From the NCBI GenBank assembly GCA_046293395.1, contig JBKBOU010000002.1, positions 558,001 through 622,000 of the forward strand: a stretch of DNA of 64,000 nt, given 5' to 3'. The position numbers and the translations under genes are program-made. Source of the stretch: CAYNRA01 sp046293395 (GTDB lineage Bacteria > Bacteroidota > Bacteroidia > Cytophagales > Spirosomataceae). The notes beneath the pieces were generated by a model that was given only the letters and a program-made list of their open reading frames with translations, made no database searches and was not told the DNA's origin. Positions 45,004 to 54,336 of the stretch are shown one piece after another (the stretch's first letter is position 1; each line of letters opens with the position of its first letter).

Positions 45004-45022
45004 CCATCTCTCCCCTTTACTT

Positions 45023-46240
45023 ATGAAAAACTGGTCTATCAAATTCGCCCTGTATCTCAATTACTTTGTCTTTGCCATTCTTCTGAACAGCGTCGGTATC
45101 GTTATACTGAAAGCACAAAAGAACTACCTCGTCGATGAGGTTCAAGCCAGTACCTTGGAGCTTTTCAAAGATATGCCCATTGCTTTGGTATCTTTTGCCA
45201 TCGCATCCTTTTTGCCGCGCATTGGTTATAAAAAAGCCATGCTTATTGGCCTTTCACTCGTTGTATTTGCCTGTTTAGGCATGTTTATAGGTAATTCGTT
45301 TCTGACAGCTAAACTTCTTTTCGCAGGGGTTGGGATTGCCTTCGCGCTCATCAAAGTATCTGTTTACTCATCTATTGGGTTGCTGACGACCTCCCCCAAA
45401 GAACACAACAGTTTGATGAGTTCCATTGAAGGTTTTTTTATGGTAGGCATAGCCGTTGCTTATTTTCTTTTTCCTGCCTTCAACTCCGCCGACCCCAACG
45501 GGTGGCTTCGCGTATATATTTTACTCGCCGCACTTGCAGCCGCTTCTTTTTTCTTTCTCTGGTTTACCCCTTTTTCTGAAAACCATGACATTGATACCGA
45601 GCAGTCTATTTGGGAAGACATGAATCAAATGAAAATACTGCTGGGTAAATTGCTTGTCTTGGTTTTTGTAGCTAGTTCATTTCTGTTCGTGATGGTCGAA
45701 CAAGGTATCATGACTTGGCTTCCGACTTTTAACAACCGAATCCTTCAATTGAACGAAGACCTCGGCATCATGATGGCAAGTATTTTAGCCATTTCTTTAG
45801 CTGCCGGACGGCTTATCGCTGGTTTCCTGACCAAATTCATATCTTGGTTTTGGATTATCACAGTTTGTATCGGAATCGCCATGTCAATGGTTCTTTTTTT
45901 ATTACCACAAACACTACAACTGACTGTTGGTGAGGTAAATACATTAGCAGACATTCCATTTATTGGTTATACGTTCCCGCTGATTGGTCTTTTTATTGCA
46001 CCCATTTATCCGCTCCTAAACTCCGTCGTATTGAGTGCAACACCGAAAAAATTACATAGCCCTATGACAGGTCTCATCGTTATTTTCTCAGCACTTGGCG
46101 GAACGTTAGGTTCCCGAATTATCGGCTGGCTTTTTAAAACACAAGGAGGCGAAAATGCCTTCTACTTTACATTAATACCCATGGCATTGCTACTTGTTGC
46201 CTTGGTTCTCCTACAAAAACTAACAAAAAAACCTTTTTAA
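45023..46240 (+). CDS. MFS transporter, probably for trehalose or a related sugar
   Basis: A 405-residue major facilitator with about 12 hydrophobic segments. The start at ATG 45023 follows the leader hairpin; the longer frame from 44915 reads through the hairpin and is rejected. Family features include L-P-R-I-G-Y-K-K-A in the loop between helices 2 and 3. The trehalase start lies 6 bp after its stop, so the two are co-transcribed, which suggests trehalose (or a close disaccharide) uptake. The substrate is inferred from this link only. Confidence 0.85.
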   Translation: MKNWSIKFALYLNYFVFAILLNSVGIVILKAQKNYLVDEVQASTLELFKDMPIALVSFAIASFLPRIGYKKAMLIGLSLVVFACLGMFIGNSFLTAKLLFAGVGIAFALIKVSVYSSIGLLTTSPKEHNSLMSSIEGFFMVGIAVAYFLFPAFNSADPNGWLRVYILLAALAAASFFFLWFTPFSENHDIDTEQSIWEDMNQMKILLGKLLVLVFVASSFLFVMVEQGIMTWLPTFNNRILQLNEDLGIMMASILAISLAAGRLIAGFLTKFISWFWIITVCIGIAMSMVLFLLPQTLQLTVGEVNTLADIPFIGYTFPLIGLFIAPIYPLLNSVVLSATPKKLHSPMTGLIVIFSALGGTLGSRIIGWLFKTQGGENAFYFTLIPMALLLVALVLLQKLTKKPF

Positions 46241-46246
46241 TTCTAC

Positions 46247-47737
46247 ATGTTATCTACTTTCCCTCAGACACTTCTCGACTTCCCAGACCTTTTTCATGCT
46301 ATTCAAATGGCTGAAGTATTCGAAGATTCCAAGACTGCTACAGATTGCTCTCCCAAACGCGAACTGCCTGCTATTTATACTGATTTTCAGCAATTAACGG
46401 ATTTCGACAAAATAACTTTGCAGGAATTTGTTCATGAAAATTTTGAACTTCCAACGACCGATTTACCGATTTTTGAAACCCAAAAAAAAGAGCAGCCTCT
46501 GGCGCATATTCATCAATTATGGGATTATTTGACACGTGAAATCAAAAATCCATTGGCGGGTTCAACGTATCTGCCTCTTCCTTACCCGTTTGTTGTACCC
46601 GGCGGCCGATTTCAAGAAATCTATTATTGGGATAGTTTTTTTACACTTCTAGGGCTCAAAGAAGCAGGAAAATGGGAATTAATCGAACAAATGATAGCCA
46701 ATTTTGCGCATTTGATACGTACGTATGGGTTTATACCCAATGGCAACCGAACCTATTTTTTGAGTCGGTCGCAACCGCCTTTTTTCAGTTGTATGCTTGA
46801 TTTACTTCCCAAAGCAAAACAAGGAAACTATCTGACAGAATTGGAAAAGGAATACGACTTTTGGATGAACACAACAACTAAAAGGACAACGAAAGACGTT
46901 GAGCGCGTCGTTGAAGTCGAACCAACCAAGTTTTTGAACAGATATTGGGATAATTCACCTACACCTCGCCCAGAGTCTTACCGAGAGGATCTTGAACTAG
47001 CAGCCCAAAATCCGGGACGAACAGCAGCAGACATCTATTTGAATCTACGAGCTGCTTGTGAGTCAGGCTGGGATTTTAGTAGCCGCTGGTTAGCAGACGG
47101 CATTTCCTTAGGCAGCATAGAGACGACACATATTATACCTGTCGATCTCAACTGTTTACTATATAAATTGGAATGTAAATTAGCTTCGATGTATGCGGAG
47201 ATTTCATCCGAAAAAAAAGCATACTACACAGAAAAAGCAGCCCAAAGAGCGCGCCTCATTCATACGTATTTCTGGGACGAACAAGAAGGATTTTTCTTTG
47301 ATTACCATTGGATAAATGGAGAGATAACCAAAAAAATCACATTGGCTGGACTGTTTCCGTTGTGGGCAGGATTGGCGACAGAAACACAAGCAGCAAGATG
47401 TGCGGAGCGCGTACAAAAAGAACTTTTGGTACAAGGGGGTGTCCGAACAACCACGTGTGCAAGCGGGCAACAATGGGATGCACCGAATGGGTGGGCTCCG
47501 TTGCAATGGGTGGCAGTTGAGGCATTTCGTACGTCAGGATATACGGAGTTAAGTAACGAAATTAAACAAAGATGGATGGATTGGAATACGCGTATTTTTA
47601 AGGAAACGGGTAAGTTTACAGAGAAATACAATATAGAAAGTAGAGATATAGAGACAGGAGGCGGAGAATATCCTAACCAAGATGGTTTTGGCTGGACAAA
47701 TGGCGTATATTCTTGTTTATTAGCAAGTTACAAATAA
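46247..47737 (+). CDS. treF: Alpha,alpha-trehalase, GH37
   Basis: A 496-residue hydrolase that splits trehalose into two glucose molecules. Both GH37 signatures are present: P118-G-G-R-F-Q-E-I-Y-Y-W-D-S-F and Q409-W-D411-A-P-N-G-W-A-P. No signal peptide is seen, so it is the cytoplasmic (TreF-like) kind, acting after import by the upstream MFS protein. The symbol treF is chosen for the cytoplasmic form. It forms an operon with the transporter, facing the AraC regulator. Confidence 0.94.
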   Translation: MLSTFPQTLLDFPDLFHAIQMAEVFEDSKTATDCSPKRELPAIYTDFQQLTDFDKITLQEFVHENFELPTTDLPIFETQKKEQPLAHIHQLWDYLTREIKNPLAGSTYLPLPYPFVVPGGRFQEIYYWDSFFTLLGLKEAGKWELIEQMIANFAHLIRTYGFIPNGNRTYFLSRSQPPFFSCMLDLLPKAKQGNYLTELEKEYDFWMNTTTKRTTKDVERVVEVEPTKFLNRYWDNSPTPRPESYREDLELAAQNPGRTAADIYLNLRAACESGWDFSSRWLADGISLGSIETTHIIPVDLNCLLYKLECKLASMYAEISSEKKAYYTEKAAQRARLIHTYFWDEQEGFFFDYHWINGEITKKITLAGLFPLWAGLATETQAARCAERVQKELLVQGGVRTTTCASGQQWDAPNGWAPLQWVAVEAFRTSGYTELSNEIKQRWMDWNTRIFKETGKFTEKYNIESRDIETGGGEYPNQDGFGWTNGVYSCLLASYK

Positions 47738-47974
47738 AAATACAACTAAATAAAAGATGACCTTTGGGTTAATAAGTCGTCTTATTAAAAAATAGTACCA
47801 CTAATTCGTATATAAATAGTGCATATTTGTACATGAATAAAGACATTTGCAATACAAAAAGTGTGTCTCCCTGATTTAATAAAAACAAAGGACGCATAAT
47901 CTAACTCAAATACCCAAATACAGCAAAATTGCTCCTGCATCATAATTTGTACAATTAACCAAAACAAATTACGT

Positions 47975-50900
47975 ATGGAGCTACACTCTACTACTAAAAG
48001 GCAAAGTCTTGCCTTGTACCGAAAGCTAAAATGGCTTTTGGTCTGCCTAACTTTTTTACCCTTGCTTGCGCAGGCACAAATCGAAGTAAGCGTACCGTTT
48101 ACAGAAGGATTTCTCGCGACACAAGGAAGTAACCCTCAACAAGCTAACTCAATCAAAACTCACCCTACCTTAGGTATCGCGCGTTCCTTTTTTGTTCAAT
48201 CGACAGCAAGTGGACAGTTTGAAGAAGTTGCCATACAGGGAAATGACATCTATGGTGCTGCACGATTACAGTTTACGAATGGTTCATTCATAGAAATACC
48301 AGGAACGATTACTTGGCGAAATAATGGAGGCACGACAGTTCTTTTTGGCTTTATTCCAAGTTCTACAGTAAATACGTCTTTTACTTATGGAGCAGGCACT
48401 ACATATAATATCATCGGTGGTAAAGCTGAAGGTAATACCAATATTGGTATGAAATTAATCGGACAAACCCTAACCCTAACTGATGGAGAAAGTATAAGTG
48501 GAAATGCAGCTACTTCTGGATTATTGGAGGCATTGAATCGATATCTCACCACCACAAACGGACTAAAACCATCAGGTCCAGTTACAGCCACTAGCCAAAC
48601 AACCGCAAGTACAACCCCTACCTTAACGGGAACTGTTACACTAAGAACAGGTGAAAGTTTACAAGTCCTTATAGATGGTCATACCTATACTACAGCAAAT
48701 GGTCTTTCGGTAAATACCACGAATAATACTTGGAGTCTTCCTATTTCTACCTATCCATTGACGCTCGGTTCCACCTATGAAGTAACTGCCGTAATCACAA
48801 ATGCGGACGGATATGTACTCAGCGGTAAAGGAACCGTCAATGTTGTAGCAGCAACAGCCGGTACTCTTTCAGGAACGCAAGAAATTTGTCTGCCGGGTAC
48901 ATCCCAATTCACCACAAACGGTACTACAGGCGGTTCTTGGTCATCCAATAATACATCTGTCGCTACGGTTAATGCTTCAACAGGTCTCGTCACGGGCGTT
49001 GCTCCTGGCACGGCTACCATTACTTATACCGTCGGTAGTTCAACCGCCACAAGAACCGTCACAGTCACTTTCCCCCCAAATCTCGGCTCCATCTCAGGTA
49101 CACAAGCCATTTGTGTCGCAGGTACTACTCAATTCAATGTAAGTTCTTCCTCCCTGGCATCCGTAGAAAATCCAGCTCTCGCAGCCATCGCGGTTAGCCC
49201 TTGGACGTCTTCCAATACAGCCGTCGCTACGGTTTCTGCTACTGGTCTTGTTACAGGCATTGCTCCTGGTACGGCTACCATTACATATACCCTCGCTGGC
49301 ACTGGTGGATGTCCAGACGCAACTGCCACAAGAACCGTCACCGTCACAGCTGCACCAACGGCGGGTACTATCGCTGGAACTACTTCTACCACCATTAGTG
49401 GTACTACCACACTCTCCATCTCTGGTAACAGTGCAACAGGTACTTGGACTTCCTCCAATACAGCCGTCGCTACTATCAACTCCACAACTGGAGAAGTTAC
49501 AGGCGTTGCAGCAGGGACAACTACCATCACATACACCGTCGCAGGAACAGGTGGTTGTGCAAATGCTACCACTACCGCAAATGTAACCGTAACCGCAGCA
49601 GCAACAGCCGGTACTCTTTCAGGAACGCAAGAAATTTGTCTGCCGGGTACATCCCAATTCACCACAAACGGTACTACAGGCGGTTCTTGGTCATCCAATA
49701 ATACATCTGTCGCTACGGTTAATGCTTCAACAGGTCTCGTCACGGGCGTTGCTCCTGGCACAGCTACCATTACTTATACCGTCGGTAGTTCAACCGCCAC
49801 AAGAACCGTCACAGTCACTTTTCCCCCAAATCTCGGCTCCATCTCAGGTACACAAGCCATTTGTGTCGCAGGTACTACTCAATTCAATGTAAGTTCTTCC
49901 TCCCTGGCATCCGTAGAAAATCCAGCTCTCGCAGCCATCGCGGTTAGCCCTTGGACGTCTTCCAATACAGCCGTCGCTACGGTTTCTGCTACTGGTCTTG
50001 TTACAGGCATTGCTCCTGGTACGGCTACCATTACATATACCCTCGCTGGTACTGGTGGATGTCCAGACGCAACTGCCACAAGAACCGTCACCGTCACAGC
50101 TGCACCAACGGCGGGTACTATCGCTGGAACTACTTCTACCACCATTAATGGTACTACCACACTCTCCATCTCTGGTAACAGTGCAACAGGTACTTGGACT
50201 TCCTCCAATACAGCCGTCGCTACTATCAACTCCACAACTGGAGAAGTCACAGGCGTTGCAGCAGGGACAACTACCATCACATACACCGTCGCAGGAACAG
50301 GTGGTTGTGCAAATGCTACCACTACCGCAAATGTCAGTGTTGGGATTCCCGACTCTGATGGGGATGGCGTAACAGATGACCGTGATAGCTGTTCAAATAC
50401 GCCAACAGGTGAAACGGTTGATGCAAATGGATGTTCCGCATCGCAAAAAGATACCGATTCTGATAATGTTAAGGACAATATAGATCTTTGTCCGAATACA
50501 CCAGTAGGTGAAGCCGTTGACGCAAACGGATGTGCTGAATCACAAAAAGACAATGACGGCGATGGAGTAACAAATGCACAAGAAACCACAGATGGTACAA
50601 ATCCGAATGATCCTTGTGATTTTCTTGCAACAAGTCAAATTCTTGCTAATGTAACCAGTGTATGGGGAACATTAGACTGTGACGGAGACGGAAACCCGAA
50701 TAACTCTGACCCCAACCCTACCGTTCCAAAAGTTATCGATGAACTTGAAACAGCACAAGTAGGTATTCCATATACGTTCAACCTCATTAGAAATGATGAC
50801 TTTTTACCTGGACCAAACCTTCGTGTCGTCCGTACAGGTGGAACTGCTGCTGGGCCATACACGCTCAATGAAAATACAGGAGAAATTACATATACGCCAC

Positions 50901-53344
50901 TTTTAAGCGAAGCAGGAAGATCCGTGACTATCATTTATACCGTCACCTATTTACCAAGCCCGCCACCAAGTAGCTCCTTTGGAATAGCCGCATTTATGGC
51001 TTTCGCCCCAGCTGCTACCTCCGGTTCTGGTACTGCAACTATTATCGTACCTACTTCCGGTGACAATGATAGAGACGGCGTATTCAACGAAATCGACGAA
51101 TGCCCTAGTACTCCAGCAGGAATGCCTGTCGATGCGCTTGGTTGTGCTTTCTGTGAAAAAGACTCCAATAATGACGGAACGCCAGACTGTGCAAGTTACG
51201 ATGACGATAATGATGGAATCAATAACTTCTTAGAAGGTCTATTTGACCAAGATGGCGATGGTATCCCGAACTATCTCGATACGGACTCAGACGGAGATAG
51301 TATTCCTGACAAAGTTGAGACCTTCAACGATGCCGATAAAGATGGTATCCCGAACTTCCTTGATATTGACTCTGATGGCGATGGTATCGCAGATATTTCA
51401 GAAAAAGACCACGACAGAGACAACGATGGAATACCAAACTTCCTAGACTTAGACTCCGACGGTGACTCTATCCCTGATTCCATCGAAACCGTAGAAGATT
51501 TTGACAAAGATGGGCTCGCCAACTTCTTGGACTTTGACTCAGATAATGATAGTATCCCAGATAGTATCGAAAAAACAAACGATCCTGACAAAGACGGTAT
51601 GCCGAATTATCTCGACATCGATTCAGACGGAGATAAGATTGCCGATATTTCGGAAAAAGACCACGATAGAGACAACGACGGAATACCAAACTTTCTTGAT
51701 CTGGACTCCGACGGAGACGGCATTCTTGACGAAGGTGAAACAGTGGAAGATTTTGATAAAGATGGTATTGCCAATTTCTTAGACTTCGACTCAGATAATG
51801 ATGGTATTCTTGACATCATTGAAACGGCTGCTGATTTCGACAAAGACCGCGCTCCAAATTTCCTTGACTTGGATTCCGACAACGACGGTATCTTGGACAT
51901 CGTTGAAAAAAACGAAGATTTCGATAAAGACGGCGCTCCGAACTTCCTTGATCTCGATTCTGACAACGATGGTATCTTGGATAACATCGAGAAAAACGAA
52001 GATTTCGACAAAGACGGCGCTCCGAACTTCCTCGACCTTGATTCCGATAACGACGGTCTCTTGGATAGCATCGAGAAAAACGAAGATTTCGACAAAGACG
52101 GCGCTCCAAACTTCCTTGACCTTGATTCCGATAACGACGGTCTCTTGGATAACATCGAGAAAAACGAAGATTTCGACAAAGACGGCGCTCCGAACTTCCT
52201 TGACCTAGATTCCGACAACGACGGTATCTTGGATAACATCGAGAAAAACGAAGATTTCGACAAAGACGGTGCTCCGAACTTCCTTGACCTTGATTCCGAC
52301 AACGACGGTATCTTGGATAACATCGAGAAAAACGAAGACTTCGACAAAGACGGCGCTCCGAACTTCCTTGACCTGGATTCCGACAACGATGGTATCTTGG
52401 ATAACATCGAGAAAAACGAAGACTTCGACAAAGACGGCGCTCCGAACTTCCTTGACTTGGATTCTGACAACGACTCTATCACAGATAGCATCGAGAAAAA
52501 CGAAGACTTCGACAAAGACGGCGCTCCGAACTTCCTTGACTTGGATTCAGACAACGACTCTATCCCAGATAGCATCGAGAAAAACGAAGATTTCGATACT
52601 GACGGTGCTCCGAACTTCCTTGACCTGGATTCCGATGGAGATAAAATCCCGGATAATTACGAAGCAGGAAGTAATGGTGCAAATCCAGTAGATACAGACA
52701 ACGATGGCAACGCAGATTTCTTAGACTTAGATTCAGACAGCGATTCAATTCCTGACTCGATTGAAGCAGGAGCCAATGGGGCGAATCCTGTTGATACAGA
52801 TAACGATAGAACGCCGGACTTCCGAGACCTTGATTCGGATGACGACAGCCATTCAGATATCGATGAAGCAGGACTAGATGGTACAAATCCGTGGGATACT
52901 GATAACGATGGGATTTTCAACTTCAGAGATATTGATGCAGACAATGATGGCATCATTGACAAATTCGAAGATGATTTAGACTATGGAAATATACCGGATT
53001 GCAATAACAATGGAATCCCGAACATCATAGACCCAGAGGAATGCAACACGTTTGTACCAGAGGCTATCACACCAAATGGCGACGGATTGAACGATTACCT
53101 CATTATTCCAGGTATCAAACGATTCGAGAATAATCAAATCCGTGTTTACAACAGATGGGGTGTGCTTGTATTCGAACAGAAAAACTACCAAAATCAATGG
53201 CAAGGGGAGTGTAACCAACCAGGTGTCTTTATCGAATCTGATAGACTCTTACCAGATGCAACTTACTACTACATCATTGATTTTAACGGAGAAAGAAAAG
53301 CAGCACTAGGTTCTGTTTACCTCAACCGTATCAGTAATTTCTAA
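47975..53344 (+). CDS. Giant T9SS-secreted adhesin: Ig-like repeats, TSP3 repeats, gliding-motility C-terminal domain
   Basis: A 1789-residue cell-surface protein. A signal peptide follows a basic start (residues 18-35, L-L-V-C-L-T-F-L-P-L-L). An unassigned domain spans about 40-200 and a bacterial Ig-like domain about 205-290. BIG2-type Ig domains at about 293-790 include a near-identical 246-residue duplication. A cadherin-like stretch follows near 910-1010. Calcium-binding thrombospondin-3 repeats run about 1070-1690. The C-terminal domain (A-I-T-P-N-G-D-G-L-N-D ... Y-N-R-W-G-V-L-V-F) is the gliding-motility type B sorting signal for type IX secretion. It is probably an adhesin or motility adhesin, and pairs with the PorP/SprF gene 35 bp downstream. 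Confidence 0.93.
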   Translation: MELHSTTKRQSLALYRKLKWLLVCLTFLPLLAQAQIEVSVPFTEGFLATQGSNPQQANSIKTHPTLGIARSFFVQSTASGQFEEVAIQGNDIYGAARLQFTNGSFIEIPGTITWRNNGGTTVLFGFIPSSTVNTSFTYGAGTTYNIIGGKAEGNTNIGMKLIGQTLTLTDGESISGNAATSGLLEALNRYLTTTNGLKPSGPVTATSQTTASTTPTLTGTVTLRTGESLQVLIDGHTYTTANGLSVNTTNNTWSLPISTYPLTLGSTYEVTAVITNADGYVLSGKGTVNVVAATAGTLSGTQEICLPGTSQFTTNGTTGGSWSSNNTSVATVNASTGLVTGVAPGTATITYTVGSSTATRTVTVTFPPNLGSISGTQAICVAGTTQFNVSSSSLASVENPALAAIAVSPWTSSNTAVATVSATGLVTGIAPGTATITYTLAGTGGCPDATATRTVTVTAAPTAGTIAGTTSTTISGTTTLSISGNSATGTWTSSNTAVATINSTTGEVTGVAAGTTTITYTVAGTGGCANATTTANVTVTAAATAGTLSGTQEICLPGTSQFTTNGTTGGSWSSNNTSVATVNASTGLVTGVAPGTATITYTVGSSTATRTVTVTFPPNLGSISGTQAICVAGTTQFNVSSSSLASVENPALAAIAVSPWTSSNTAVATVSATGLVTGIAPGTATITYTLAGTGGCPDATATRTVTVTAAPTAGTIAGTTSTTINGTTTLSISGNSATGTWTSSNTAVATINSTTGEVTGVAAGTTTITYTVAGTGGCANATTTANVSVGIPDSDGDGVTDDRDSCSNTPTGETVDANGCSASQKDTDSDNVKDNIDLCPNTPVGEAVDANGCAESQKDNDGDGVTNAQETTDGTNPNDPCDFLATSQILANVTSVWGTLDCDGDGNPNNSDPNPTVPKVIDELETAQVGIPYTFNLIRNDDFLPGPNLRVVRTGGTAAGPYTLNENTGEITYTPLLSEAGRSVTIIYTVTYLPSPPPSSSFGIAAFMAFAPAATSGSGTATIIVPTSGDNDRDGVFNEIDECPSTPAGMPVDALGCAFCEKDSNNDGTPDCASYDDDNDGINNFLEGLFDQDGDGIPNYLDTDSDGDSIPDKVETFNDADKDGIPNFLDIDSDGDGIADISEKDHDRDNDGIPNFLDLDSDGDSIPDSIETVEDFDKDGLANFLDFDSDNDSIPDSIEKTNDPDKDGMPNYLDIDSDGDKIADISEKDHDRDNDGIPNFLDLDSDGDGILDEGETVEDFDKDGIANFLDFDSDNDGILDIIETAADFDKDRAPNFLDLDSDNDGILDIVEKNEDFDKDGAPNFLDLDSDNDGILDNIEKNEDFDKDGAPNFLDLDSDNDGLLDSIEKNEDFDKDGAPNFLDLDSDNDGLLDNIEKNEDFDKDGAPNFLDLDSDNDGILDNIEKNEDFDKDGAPNFLDLDSDNDGILDNIEKNEDFDKDGAPNFLDLDSDNDGILDNIEKNEDFDKDGAPNFLDLDSDNDSITDSIEKNEDFDKDGAPNFLDLDSDNDSIPDSIEKNEDFDTDGAPNFLDLDSDGDKIPDNYEAGSNGANPVDTDNDGNADFLDLDSDSDSIPDSIEAGANGANPVDTDNDRTPDFRDLDSDDDSHSDIDEAGLDGTNPWDTDNDGIFNFRDIDADNDGIIDKFEDDLDYGNIPDCNNNGIPNIIDPEECNTFVPEAITPNGDGLNDYLIIPGIKRFENNQIRVYNRWGVLVFEQKNYQNQWQGECNQPGVFIESDRLLPDATYYYIIDFNGERKAALGSVYLNRISNF
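48847..49584 (+). repeat. First copy of 738-bp in-gene direct duplication
   Basis: Near-identical to 49597-50334 at an offset of exactly 750 bp, which is in frame. Only a handful of substitutions are visible, most of them synonymous. It encodes three BIG2-like Ig domains. Confidence 0.93.
49597..50334 (+). repeat. Second copy of 738-bp in-gene direct duplication
   Basis: The partner of 48847-49584. The high identity at third codon positions points to recent duplication or ongoing gene conversion. One visible replacement is Ser to Asn in the T-I-S/N-G-T segment. Confidence 0.93.
51878..52633 (+). repeat. Nine tandem 84-bp TSP3 repeat units
   Basis: Nine 28-residue units built on D-N-D-G-I-L-D-N-I-E-K-N-E-D-F-D-K-D-G-A, each ending L-D-L-D-S. 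They are highly alike in DNA as well as protein. Older, diverged TSP3 units flank them on both sides. The Asp-rich pattern is that of calcium-binding thrombospondin type 3 repeats. Confidence 0.93.
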
Positions 53345-53379
53345 TCATTTAGCACGCTTTAAAAATGATCCAATATTCA

Positions 53380-54264
53380 ATGAAAAAATATTTCTTCGCG
53401 CTGAGCCTCCTACTTTTAGTAGGGCTCAGCCATCAATCAAACGCACAAGTAGAGTCGATGAATAGTCTCTACAGAATGAGCCCGGGAATGCTATTCCCTG
53501 CGCTCTCAGGTGCAGATTCTGTCTCTTCTTTTACAGGATTTACCAGACAGCAATGGTTTGGGTTTAAGGGTGCACCAACTACCTATGGCGCGCATTTCTC
53601 TGGTAAAATCCAAGAGAAAATGGGGGTTGGGGTCATTGCTATGCACGACCAAGCTGGGCCGGTCAAAAACATGCTCATTGGTGCAGATTACAGTTATCGC
53701 CTCAAATTTTCCGATAAAGTATCTGTCTTGGGTGGGATTCGGATTTCCATGGTAAATCACACCATCGCTTTCAGTGACTTAAATGTCATTCATGAAAATG
53801 ACCCGAATCTACAACAAAACTATACCACCGGAATGCAGCTCAACGGGGGTTGGAGTGCAGCACTTCTAGCTGGAAACTTCTTCCTAGCCGTTTCTGAACC
53901 ACGTGTCAGAAGATTTGATTTCCAAGACACAGGAAATGCCACAAATTTCATTGATGCGGCTAACTACTACGCCATGACGGGGTACAATTTCCAAACAAGT
54001 TCACTAGATATTGAACCTAGCGTACTTGTTAGACTAGCAGAAAACGTACCCGTCAGCACAGATTTTAACTTGATGCTCCGCTACAAAAAAACCTTGGATT
54101 TAGCAATGACTTACCGCTCTAAGTCAAGCTATGGCATAAGAGCAGGCATCCTCACAGCACAAAAACTATATCTAACTTACCTCTATGAAGTACCCGCCAC
54201 GATGGGGGTGCGAGCTGGTTATCAGTCACATGAACTCGCTGTTAAGTATTTAATCAGCAAGTAA
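53380..54264 (+). CDS. PorP/SprF family type IX secretion membrane protein
   Basis: A 294-residue outer-membrane protein. Signal peptide (M-K-K-Y-F-F-A-L-S-L-L-L-L ending N-A before QVE). The N-terminal block N-S-L-Y-R-M-S-P-G-M-L-F-P-A-L-S-G-A and the barrel strands are those of PorP/SprF. Such proteins commonly follow genes for proteins with a type B C-terminal domain and help secrete or anchor that specific partner; here it lies 35 bp after the giant adhesin. ATG 53380 is chosen over 53365 because it begins the signal peptide directly. Confidence 0.93.
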   Translation: MKKYFFALSLLLLVGLSHQSNAQVESMNSLYRMSPGMLFPALSGADSVSSFTGFTRQQWFGFKGAPTTYGAHFSGKIQEKMGVGVIAMHDQAGPVKNMLIGADYSYRLKFSDKVSVLGGIRISMVNHTIAFSDLNVIHENDPNLQQNYTTGMQLNGGWSAALLAGNFFLAVSEPRVRRFDFQDTGNATNFIDAANYYAMTGYNFQTSSLDIEPSVLVRLAENVPVSTDFNLMLRYKKTLDLAMTYRSKSSYGIRAGILTAQKLYLTYLYEVPATMGVRAGYQSHELAVKYLISK

Positions 54265-54281
54265 TGGTTCTAATAATCAAC

Positions 54282-54320
54282 AAAAAAGGGGCTTCTTTCT
54301 CAAGAAGTCCCTTTTTGTTT
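54282..54320. terminator. Terminator between PorP/SprF and the AraC regulator
   Basis: AAAAAGGGGCTTCTT pairs with AAGAAGTCCCTTTTT (one G-U) around a 4-nt loop, with U-tracts in both directions. Confidence 0.85.
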
Positions 54321-54336
54321 TCAATGTATATCGGAT

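Noticed and set aside
44915..45022. N-terminal extension of the MFS transporter
   Set aside because: It would be translated through the strong leader hairpin and has no transporter similarity.
47755..47786. Hairpin after the trehalase gene as terminator
   Set aside because: Stem is imperfect and followed by ATTAAAA rather than a T-run.
49129..50589. Minus-strand ORFs over the Ig-repeat region
   Set aside because: Antisense shadows of the duplicated BIG2 domains, identical to each other because the DNA is duplicated.
51607..52575. Long minus-strand ORF made of a 28-residue repeat
   Set aside because: It is the antisense reading of the TSP3 repeat array; the repeat keeps a second frame open.
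51878..52633. Regular repeats considered as a CRISPR array
   Set aside because: Units are contiguous 84-bp coding repeats without spacers and lie within a TSP3 protein.
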